Positions 19,830-25,708 of a stretch of 25,708 nt of DNA are shown here, piece after piece; the first letter of the stretch is position 1, and each line of letters opens with the position of its first letter. Origin of the DNA: Paulinella micropora. Its lineage: Eukaryota > Cercozoa > Imbricatea > Euglyphida. The translations under genes were made by a program, and so were the position numbers. Location: positions 538,881-564,588 of the forward strand of contig BJOX01000085.1 of the NCBI GenBank assembly GCA_009731375.1. The letters are read 5' to 3'. The notes under the pieces were generated by a model. That model had not been told where the DNA came from. It saw only the letters and a program-made list of their open reading frames with translations, and ran no database searches.

Positions 19830-22800
19830 GGTAAGTAGGTAAGTAAGTAAGTAAGTAAGTAATGAGTAAGTCTGTATGTACGTACGTATGCACGTAGGAA
19901 TGTTATGTATGTATGTATGTATATATGTATGTATGTATGTATGTATGCATGCATGCATGCATGTACCTTGCTGTCGAAAATATACGTCGCAAAGTTGCGA
20001 GCATTCAGCCTAACATATTCATATGATATGATATGATATGATATGATATTAATGATATGATGTGATGTGATGTGATATGATATGATATGATATGATATGA
20101 TGTGATATGATATGATATGATGTGATGTGATGTGATGTGATATGATGTGATATGATATGATATGATATGATATGATACGATATGATATGATATGATATAT
20201 GATGATCTGATATGATATGATATGATATGATATGATATGTGATATGACAATAAAATATGATAATTGGCAATGTTCTATTACCACTCCTTTGCAATGCTCG
20301 CGGGACCTTTGCATTCCTGATATGCACACGCAAAAAGTTTATGCAAGCATGTTATACATCTGCTTGTATGTGTGTGCGTGTGGGTGCTCTCTGTGTCTCT
20401 CTCTCTCTGTCCCCCCCCCCCCCACCCCTCTCTCTCTCTTTCTCTCTNNNNNNNNNNNNNNNNNNNNNNNNNNNNNNNNNNNNNNNNNNNNNNNNNNNNN
20501 NNNNNNNNNNNNNNNNNNNNNNNNNNNNNNNNNNNNNNNNNNNNNNNNNNNNNNNNNNNNNNNNNNNNNNNNNNNNNNNNNNNNNNNNNNNNNNNNNNNN
20601 NNNNNNNNNNNNNNNNNNNNNNNNNNNNNNNNNNNNNNNNNNNNNNNNNNNNNNNNNNNNNNNNNNNNNNNNNNNNNNNNNNNNNNNNNNNNNNNNNNNN
20701 NNNNNNNNNNNNNNNNNNNNNNNNNNNNNNNNNNNNNNNNNNNNNNNNNNNNNNNNNNNNNNNNNNNNNNNNNNNNNNNNNNNNNNNNNNNNNNNNNNNN
20801 NNNNNNNNNNNNNNNNNNNNNNNNNNNNNNNNNNNNNNNNNNNNNNNNNNNNNNNNNNNNNNNNNNNNNNNNNNNNNNNNNNNNNNNNNNNNNNNNNNNN
20901 NNNNNNNNNNNNNNNNNNNNNNNNNNNNNNNNNNNNNNNNNNNNNNNNNNNNNNNNNNNNNNNNNNNNNNNNNNNNNNNNNNNNNNNNNNNNNNNNNNNN
21001 NNNNNNNNNNNNNNNNNNNNNNNNNNNNNNNNNNNNNNNNNNNCTCCCTCTGTCCCTGTACCCACCTGACTGGCGTCTACAGGCGCAGCGTCGGCGCAAA
21101 CAGCTTTCTGTATCACACCACATAACACATAACATGACATAACATGACATAACATAACATAACATGACATAACATGACAATACATGACATGACGTAACAT
21201 GACATGACAGGACATAACACGACATAACATAACGTAACATAATATAACATAACATAACATAGCATACCATAACATAGCATAGCATGACAAAACTTAACAC
21301 GACATGACATGACATAACATGACATAACATAACATAACATAACATAACATGACATAACATAACATAGCAAAATAGCATAACATGATATGACATAACATGA
21401 CATAACAACTAAGCATAACATAACCTAGCATAACATAACATAACATAACATAACATTACATAACATAACATTACACCACTAACAAAACATAACATAATAT
21501 AACATGACATAACATATCGTAACATAACACAACATGACATAAAATGACATAGATGATACATACATAATTTACCTGTGGCCGTATCATAGTGGAGGCGTCC
21601 AGCGCCGGACACTCCCTGTATGCATGCATACATACATTTACATATATACACATATATGTATTATATGTGTTTCTATTTGTACATATGTATTTGTTTAGTG
21701 AGTGGTACCTCCAAGCGCCTGGCCGATCAGCCTCTACCTATATACGTAGGCATGTAAGTATGTATGTATCTTCGTATGTATGTATGTATGCATGTAGGTA
21801 TCTGCGTATGTATGTATCTATGTATGTATGTATGTACCATATTCTCTTGTACATACTGCTTCACGCTCATTTTGCCTTGCCATTCCCCTGTGTGCGTACG
21901 TACGTACGTACGTATGTATGTATGTATATGTGTATGTATGTACATATGTATGTATATAGGGTTGTATATATGTATGTGTTTACGTATGTATATATGTATG
22001 TATATATGTATGTATATATGTATCTATGTATGTATGTACGTATGTATGTATGCATGTATATATATGTATGTATGTATGCATGTATGTATGTATATGTATG
22101 TATGCTTGTATGTATATCAATGCATCCGCAAGTGAATCGAGTATGGTAACTCTGACTGTCTATATGCATGCATGGCAAGAACCGCCATAGCTGGAGCTGT
22201 ACGGAATAGCACCCACCGACACGTTGATCTTACCTAAAAGACAAAATTACAGAAAATAACATCACCACATCACATCACATCACATCACATAAGAAAACAT
22301 AACACAATGTAACATATCATAGCATGACATATGAGCTGTATGGAATGGCAACCACTGACACGTTGATCTTACCTAAAGAAAGATAGCATATCATGACATA
22401 ACATAGCATACCATTTAACATATAACATAACATCATATAACAACACAACATGGCATATTCTTTCATAGAGTGTCGTTTGTAAATAACTCGGGGGTCGAAC
22501 ACTACATAAAACATAACATAATATAACGTAATATAACATACATAACATAACATAACATAACATAACATAACATAACGTAACATAACGTAACATGACATGA
22601 CATAACATAACATAACATAACGTAAGATAAGATAAGATACGATAAGATAAGATAAGATTAAGATAAGATTAAGATCAGGTAAAGGTAAGGTAAGGTAAGG
22701 TAAGGTGAGGTGAGGTGAGATGAGGTGAGATGAGATACGATAAGATAAGATAAGATAAGATAAGATAAGATAAATATAAGATGAAGATGAAGAGAAGATG

Positions 22801-23734
22801 AAGGTGAAGGTGAAGGTGAAGACGAAGGTGAACACGAAGATGAAGGTGAAGATGAAGATAAAGGTGAAGGTGATAATAAGGTAAAGGTAAAGGTAAGGTA
22901 AGGGTAAAAGTAAAGATAAAGGTACAGGTTAAGGTAAGGTAAGGTAAGGTAAGGTAAGGTAAGGTGAGGTGAGATGAGGTGAGATGAGATACGATAAGAT
23001 AAGATAAGATAAGATAAGATAAGATAAGATAAGGTAATGTAACATGACATAACATAACATAACAACACAACATGACCATTTCTTGCCTAGCATGTCGCTG
23101 ATAAAGTACTCCGGGGTGAAACATAAAACAACATAAACATATGAATAATGTAACATAACATAACAGAACATAACATAACATGACATGACATAACATAACA
23201 TAACATAAAATGACATAACATTACATAACATAACATAGCATAACAGTTTTGGATATTCTTGCCTGGAGTGTCGCCCATGAAGAACATGGTGGAACATAAC
23301 ATAACATAAACATAACATAGCATAACAACATGACATAACAACACAACATGACGTTCCTTGCCTAGCGTGTTGCTTATGAAGTACTCCGGGGTCGGACATG
23401 AACATCAATAACATAAACATAACAGAACACAGACATAACATAGCATAGCATAACATAACAAAACATAACATAACAAAATATAACATAACTATATAACATA
23501 ACACAACATAACATAACATAATATAACATAACATGACATAACATGCATAACATAACATAACATAGGGTAACATAACATAACATAACATAACATGACATAA
23601 CATAACATGACGTAACATAACATGACATAACATAACATGACGTAACATAACAACATAATCTTGCCTAGAGTGTCGCTGATGAAGTACTCCGGGGTGGACC
23701 ACTGCTGGAAAGCATGATAAGCCTTTGCCGCACC
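14915..23734 (-). CDS. JmjC-domain protein gene, 14 short exons, 5' end outside window
   Basis: Spliced minus-strand gene. Exons in transcript order: 23734-23665, 22233-22183, 21887-21838, 21737-21709, 21615-21573, 21107-21066, 20316-20282, 20009-19967, 19197-19146, 18207-18120, 17818-17791, 16918-16851, 15153-15087, 14965-14915 (TAA at 14917-14915). They sum to 717 nt, with no internal stop and matching phase at every junction. In order the product shows [74 protein letters not shown] and DSVGAAVE. This is the usual order of a JmjC/cupin_8 double-stranded beta-helix domain. JmjC proteins are Fe(II)/2-oxoglutarate protein hydroxylases or demethylases. The spacing from HFH to GRKYW resembles JMJD8-like members as I recall them. 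The substrate cannot be told. The start codon and N-terminus lie beyond 23734. One or more further exons could be hidden in the N gap (20448-21043). Introns are microsatellite-rich, and several carry partial copies of splice junctions. Confidence 0.87.
14966..15086. repeat. GGTA/GATA microsatellite intron (i13)
   Basis: A 121-nt intron made of GGTA then GATA repeats. On the sense strand (CTAC)n/(CTAT)n forms the pyrimidine-rich run before CTACCAG. Confidence 0.92.
15087..15153 (-). CDS. JmjC gene, exon e13, distal metal-binding His
   Basis: A 67-nt exon after a (TC)n polypyrimidine tract and TGTGCGCAG. It encodes [20 protein letters not shown] then SV. The motif E-x-G-D-x-x-F-V-P-x-x-x-x-H matches the second metal-binding strand of JmjC/cupin_8 domains, and the last His is the expected third iron ligand. 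The donor is most likely GTG|GTCATC. GTG-GTC in the exon makes an alternative donor one codon earlier possible, also in frame. Confidence 0.87.
15615..16325 (-). pseudogene. Restriction-enzyme-like endonuclease (RLE) domain remnant of a non-LTR retrotransposon
   Basis: Three or four minus-strand frames together show the R2-type RLE signature: C-x2-C-x7-(Y for H)-x4-C ([17 protein letters not shown]), then [41 protein letters not shown] and finally RCSFAIYR. The PD-x13-E spacing fits the known RLE pattern once a 1-nt frameshift at about 15915 is allowed. This domain nicks target DNA in R2/CRE/NeSL-like elements. Here it is dead: frameshifts near 16180, 15915 and 15700, and Tyr in place of the zinc-knuckle His. 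The reverse transcriptase that should precede it is absent. The sequence upstream of [10 protein letters not shown] is replaced by (TATC)n. Confidence 0.8.
16488..16514 (-). repeat. Partial copy of e13 start in (TC)n/(TATC)n
   Basis: The sense strand reads TACTGCTACCAGGATGCTAT, matching CACTGCTACCAGGAAGCTGG of e13. It lies in the same intron between (TC)n and (TATC)n tracts. Confidence 0.7.
16851..16918 (-). CDS. JmjC gene, exon e12 ([15 protein letters not shown])
   Basis: A 68-nt exon after CTGTCCAG, ending ACC-AA|GTCTCT at the edge of a (TC)n tract (sense strand). AA plus G of e13 gives Lys (…DALTK-PLHC). Three partial copies of its start are present in the upstream intron at 17511-17700. 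The donor GTCTCT is weak and sits inside the microsatellite. Confidence 0.78.
17511..17700 (-). repeat. Partial copies of the e12 acceptor and start in GTAT/GATA microsatellite
   Basis: Segments resembling CAGGTCGCTCTCATGTTGGC with 10-15 further bases occur at about 17550-17511, 17652-17614 and, more diverged, 17700-17666. The true exon start is at 16918. The 5' end of the same intron (17793-17781) begins with a related CAGGTTGCTTTCA. Confidence 0.82.
17791..17818 (-). CDS. JmjC gene, 28-nt microexon e11 (KYWTLYPAQ)
   Basis: The acceptor TTTGTTGCAG is followed by 28 nt and donor GCGCAG|GTTGCT. AG from e10 plus G gives Arg, producing [10 protein letters not shown] across the junction. This is the hallmark GRK-x-W-x-LYP segment that follows the first metal-binding strand in many JmjC proteins. 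It is isolated between GTAT microsatellites. Confidence 0.87.
18120..18207 (-). CDS. JmjC gene, exon e10, metal-site HFH strand
   Basis: The largest exon (88 nt). The acceptor is CCCAAAG|CCAACAGG and the donor GGGAAG|GTACGT. It encodes [20 protein letters not shown] followed by WNMLLVG. The H-x-H at the position of the canonical H-x-D/E iron ligands is the key feature. A CAACAG|G acceptor 6 nt downstream would shift the frame, so the AAAG acceptor is chosen because it preserves phase with e9 (G + CC = Ala). Six partial copies of its acceptor side lie in the preceding intron. Confidence 0.88.
18230..18716 (-). repeat. (TGATG)n intron with six partial copies of the e10 acceptor
   Basis: Approximately 40-nt segments (sense strand: GGTAACCCGCACAAAG, then CCAACAGGCAGTTCATGATG) recur at about 18259-18298, 18345-18381, 18408-18449, 18534-18573, 18613-18650 and 18677-18715. 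They are embedded in (TGATG)n, which is CATCA on the plus strand. They copy the last intron bases and first exon bases of e10. Read from the AAAG acceptor, the copies meet TGA soon after ATGATG. Confidence 0.92.
18730..19146 (-). repeat. Duplicated e9-donor/intron segment
   Basis: The segment downstream of the e9 donor (AATAGAACAGAATAG…TGTTTACATTTGTAAGA…AAATATGTATAT, 19145-19050) recurs at about 18835-18735. A partial e9 3' end (19061-19022, reading …GGCCCACCAG then ATAGAT, so no GT donor) and an ACCAG|GTGAGA at 18841-18831 accompany the copies. Between them is a 180-bp (CTATAT/TAGATG)n microsatellite. Confidence 0.72.
19146..19197 (-). CDS. JmjC gene, exon e9 ([17 protein letters not shown])
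   Basis: 52 nt. The acceptor is CTTACTTAAAG and the donor CCACCAG|GTAGAT. Only one frame is open. It joins e8 in phase 0 and e10 in phase 1 (G + CC = Ala). This is the only complete copy. Five 5'-end copies lie upstream in the (TTAC)n intron and a 3'-end copy lacking GT lies downstream at 19022-19061. The upstream copies carry a better CAG acceptor than this copy (AAAG). Confidence 0.8.
19198..19870 (-). repeat. (TTAC)n intron with five partial copies of the e9 acceptor
   Basis: On the sense (minus) strand the intron is a CTTA/TTAC microsatellite. It is interrupted at about 19778-19749, 19587-19562, 19489-19458, 19400-19370 and 19310-19280 by CAG|GTGCTGAGCAACAAGCA-like segments of roughly 26-32 nt that match the first part of e9. 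Spacing between copies is 80-190 bp. CTTAC units also match the CTNAY branch-point consensus. Confidence 0.9.
19967..20316 (-). CDS. JmjC gene, exons e7 and e8 (SIAKEW / [14 protein letters not shown])
   Basis: 20316-20282: 35 nt after CATATCAG, donor GAGTG|GTAATAG. 20009-19967: 43 nt after ATGTTAG, donor AGCAAG|GTACAT. TG plus G makes Trp at the junction. Reading across gives [20 protein letters not shown], a typical run leading into the JmjC core (xYIFDxxxL). The intron between them is a (TGATA)n-type microsatellite. Confidence 0.83.
20023..20243. repeat. (TGATA)n/(TGATG)n pentanucleotide intron (i7)
   Basis: Near-pure ATGAT repeat between e7 and e8. Confidence 0.93.
20448..21043. other. 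Assembly gap (596 N) within an intron
   Basis: Unresolved bases flanked by CT-rich and poly-C sequence. It could contain an additional JmjC exon. Confidence 1.
21066..21107 (-). CDS. JmjC gene, exon e6 beside assembly gap
   Basis: A 42-nt, 14-codon exon ([14 protein letters not shown]). The acceptor is GTGATACAG and the donor GTCAG|GTGGGT. It is phase 0 on both sides. No recognisable domain residues. The following intron contains the 596-N gap, so the link to e7 is the least certain junction of the model. Confidence 0.65.
21108..21572. repeat. (CATAA)n pentanucleotide intron (i5)
   Basis: Almost pure CATAA/CATGA repeat filling the intron between e5 and e6. Confidence 0.93.
21573..21887 (-). 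CDS. JmjC gene, exons e3-e5 cluster
   Basis: Three small exons: 21887-21838 ([16 protein letters not shown]; acceptor CACACAG, donor ATATG|GTACAT), 21737-21709 (VEADRPGAW; acceptor TATATAG, donor GGAG|GTACCA) and 21615-21573 ([14 protein letters not shown]; acceptor ATACAG, donor CACAG|GTAAAT). Phases fit: 0/0, then AG+G, then 0. Introns of 100 and 93 nt separate them, the shortest in the gene. The residues are less conserved than the core, so support comes mainly from phase continuity and splice sites. Confidence 0.75.
21616..22182. repeat. GTAT-type microsatellite introns i2-i4
   Basis: TATG/GTATA repeats with interruptions fill the introns between e2, e3, e4 and e5. Confidence 0.88.
22183..22233 (-). 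CDS. JmjC gene, exon e2 ([14 protein letters not shown])
   Basis: A 51-nt exon after the strong acceptor TTTTGTCTTTTAG. Its first bases, GTAAGATC, themselves look like a 5' splice site. It ends TATGGCG|GTTCTT. One G plus GG of e3 completes a Gly codon. The V-x-V-x-x-x-P-Y…Y-G pattern is typical of the strand just before the core of JmjC proteins. A second, degraded copy of the acceptor side is at 22331-22374. Confidence 0.82.
22331..22374 (-). repeat. Partial copy of e2 acceptor and exon
   Basis: The sense strand reads TCTTTAG|GTAAGATCAACGTGT followed by a degraded version of the [10 protein letters not shown] codons (…[10 protein letters not shown]). It lies about 100 nt upstream of the true e2 acceptor, within CATAA/CATCA microsatellite. 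Confidence 0.85.
22459..23396 (-). repeat. Four partial copies of e1 3' end plus GC donor in (TTATG)n/(TTACC)n
   Basis: Copies of the CCGGAGTACTTCATCAGCGA…CTAG|GCAAG segment are at about 23396-23354, 23294-23256, 23122-23080 and 22500-22459, progressively degraded. Three of the four keep AG|GCAAG. The spacer DNA is CATAA repeat on the plus strand, plus an AAGAT/AGGTA/GAAGGT-type purine-rich block at 22626-23040. This is the inverse case to the other introns: here the 5' splice site has been copied. Confidence 0.88.
23665..23734 (-). CDS. JmjC gene, first visible exon (e1), GC-type 5' splice site
   Basis: A 70-nt exon read after a CAG acceptor (TTCTCAG|GGT). It contains [11 protein letters not shown] and ends CTA-G at a GC donor, AG|GCAAGA, which fits the known consensus for GC-AG introns. 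The remaining G joins GT of the next exon to make Gly (…[10 protein letters not shown]). There is no GT donor that keeps the frame. Four degraded copies of this exon's 3' end and donor lie downstream in the intron, and one partial copy of its 5' end lies upstream at 24846-24878. Confidence 0.8.
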
Positions 23735-23737
23735 CTG

Positions 23738-23743
23738 AGAATA

Positions 23744-23807
<64 letters not shown>

Positions 23808-23814
23808 CAACAAC

Positions 23815-23849
<35 letters not shown>

Positions 23850-23873
23850 TAGTAATAAATAATAATAATAATA
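23738..23873. repeat. (TAA)n microsatellite upstream of e1
   Basis: An AAT repeat with AAC interruptions. It abuts the e1 acceptor, so on the sense strand the intron ends (ATT)n-CTCAG. Confidence 0.95.
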
Positions 23874-25435
23874 ATACTATATCTGAGGCGTACTGATGCA
23901 GCTAATGGCATATCCTCAACGGACATAAGCCTCCAATACCCTTGTTCGAGGTCCTCCACCCCCCCGTGTCAGTCTCTCGCCTGATGATCGGGGCCACCGA
24001 TGGAGCTCCTGAGGGCAAGACTGCACTAAGCCGAGGTTATTCCGCAGTCCCAGCAACCTCTTGCAAGACGTCACCGAATGTGCAAGTGCATACACCAAGC
24101 GCGGTTGCTAGAGCTGCCTCGAAACCCCACCCATAACAATCTGGTGTCTGCTGGGTCCTGGGCTATCAACCAGCATATGCGGAGTTTAAGATCTTTTACG
24201 CGCGCAACGACCCTCCTCCCCAGCATCTACCACCAAAGGGTTATGAGTTGGCGTCACAGTTTAACGCCTTGAGGCCATTGGGCTGGAACTCTGTTTAGCA
24301 AGTGTGACTAGGTTTTTTCATCGGGATTTCCCTCAAATATGTCACAGGATAATAATAATAATAATAATACTATATCTGAGGCGTACTGATGCAGCTAATG
24401 GCATATCCTCAACGGACATAAGCCTCCAATACCCTTGTTCGAGGTCCTCGACCCCCCCGTGTCAGTCTCTCGCCTGATGATCGGGGCCACCGATGGAGCT
24501 CCTGAGGGCAAGACTGCACTAAGCCGAGGTTATTCCGCAGTCCCAGCAACCTCTTGCAAGACGTCACCGAATGTGCAAGTGCATACACCAAGCGCGGTTG
24601 CTAGAGCTGCCTCGAAACCCCACCCATAACAATCTGGTGTCTGCTGGGTCCTGGGCTATCAACCAGCATATGCGGAGTTTAAGATCTTTTACGCGCGCAA
24701 CGACCCTCCTCCCCAGCATCTACCACCAAAGGGTTATGAGTTGGCGTCACAGTTTAACGCCTTGAGGCCATTGGGCTGGAACTCTGTTTAGCAAGTGTGA
24801 CTAGGTTTTTTCATCGGGAAATAATAATAATAATAATAATAAATCCTGTGTTGGAAAGCAGGATAACTTTCGCCCTAATAATGATGATAATAATAGTGTT
24901 TCTCTAAGGCGTACTGATGCAGCTGCATGGCACGACCCGTGTCTGGACATAAGCCTCCAATACCCTTGCTCGAGGTCCTCCAACCCCCCTTGGCTGGCCA
25001 GTCTCTCGACTGGTAAGCAAGGCCGCCGGTGGAGCTCCTGAGGCGGCCGCACTATGCCGAGATTACTCCGCAGTTCCAGTAACCTCTTGCAAAACGTCGC
25101 CGAATGTGCAAGTGCATAGACCAAGCATGGCGGCTGGAACTGCCTCAAAACCCCATCTACAACAATTTGGCAGACAACTGGGCCCCGGGCTACCAACCAG
25201 CATAGCGGAGTTAAAGATCTGTTTAGGGCCTCAACGATCCTCCTCCCCAAAATACCACCAAATGGTTATTGATTGACATCACAGTGTAACGCCGTAAGGC
25301 CAGTGGGCTGGAACTCTGGTAAGCAAGCAACTATTGAACCATGTGACTAGGTTTTTTCATCGAGGGTTACCCTCAAAAAGATCACAATCAACACTCCAAT
25401 AGAAGATAGTGTTTCTCTAAGCCATGCTGCTGCTG

Positions 25436-25475
<40 letters not shown>

Positions 25476-25521
25476 TAACAATAACAAATAATAACAAGAA
25501 TAATAAAAGTAATGATGATGC

Positions 25522-25576
<55 letters not shown>

Positions 25577-25708
25577 ATATCTGAGGCGTACTGATGCAGC
25601 TAATGGCATATCCTCAACGGACATAAGCCTCCAATACCCTTGTTCGAGGTCCTCCACCCCCCCGTGTCAGTCTCTCGCCTGATGATCGGGGCCACCGATG
25701 GAGCTCCT
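23874..25708. repeat. Four copies of a ~470-bp repeat separated by (TAA)n
   Basis: Copies lie at 23874-24340, 24367-24818 (almost identical to the first), about 24895-25375 (diverged) and 25573-25708 (cut by the window end). Each starts …CTGAGGCGTACTGATGCAGC and ends near GACTAGGTTTTTTCATCG, followed by (AAT)n. A further stub of the divergent version's start is at 25408-25430. The minus strand has short ORFs (YWRLMSVEDMPLAASVRLR region) with no recognised domain. The repeats probably lie in the JmjC gene's upstream intron. Confidence 0.9.
24846..24878 (-). repeat. Diverged copy of e1 acceptor side
   Basis: The sense strand GGGCGAAAGTTATCCTGCTT then TCCAACAC resembles GGTGCGGCAAAGGCTTATCA then TGCTTTCCAGCAG of e1. 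Like e1 it is preceded by ATTATT. It lies 5' of e1 between two copies of the 470-bp repeat. Confidence 0.65.

Noticed and set aside
19203-19890. Long minus-strand ORFs rich in LTYL
   Set aside because: They are translations of (TTAC)n. Only the short VLSNK… segments correspond to exon sequence.
23950-23970. GTTCGAGGTCC as a Pol III B box of a SINE
   Set aside because: It only loosely fits GGTTCGANNCC and no convincing A box lies at the right distance.

Overview
This is eukaryotic nuclear DNA. It has phase-compatible GT-AG (and one GC-AG) spliceosomal introns, an LTR retrotransposon, a non-LTR retrotransposon remnant and very dense microsatellites. The assembly is a draft: N runs lie at 1618-2101, 3528-3537, 4172-4181, 4690-4699, 6917-6926 and 20448-21043, several of them beside poly-C. 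No sequence feature fixes the species. A repeat-rich protist or alga (for example a chromerid such as Chromera) is a guess from general character only.

Layout. 1-3430: GC-rich hairpin-forming tandem repeats, a second AT-richer satellite with a palindromic core, a 310-bp fold-back element and (TAA)n tracts. 3540-4140: ATGT/GGAAT microsatellites. 4182-5114: mostly unassigned sequence with one weak Cys-rich candidate exon. 5115-13268: a complete but decayed Ty1/copia retrotransposon on the minus strand, with two LTRs of about 350-360 bp, a polypurine tract, a primer-binding site resembling the initiator-tRNA anticodon arm, and gag-PR-INT-RT-RNaseH broken by frameshifts and stops. 13269-14914: microsatellites and a diverged local duplication. 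14915-23734: the main gene, on the minus strand. 23738-25708: four copies of a roughly 470-bp repeat separated by (TAA)n, probably in the next upstream intron of that gene.

The most notable content is the gene at 14915-23734. The six-frame ORFs hide it because its exons are only 28-88 nt long. Fourteen exons can be read by eye. Every junction keeps reading phase, giving 238 codons plus a stop, and the product is the C-terminal part of a JmjC (cupin-type Fe(II)/2-oxoglutarate oxygenase-like) protein. Its introns are almost entirely microsatellite. Inside at least six introns or flanks there are extra partial copies of the adjoining exon-intron junction (the splice site plus about 20-45 nt of exon), each embedded in the local microsatellite, in sense orientation and on the intronic side. 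In some introns both ends carry matching direct repeats that include AG|GT. This looks like a gene whose splice junctions have been multiplied by tandem duplication. It may record how these introns arose or grew, and it may create decoy or recursive splice sites. The largest of these introns (15154-16850) also carries a decayed restriction-enzyme-like endonuclease domain from a non-LTR retrotransposon.
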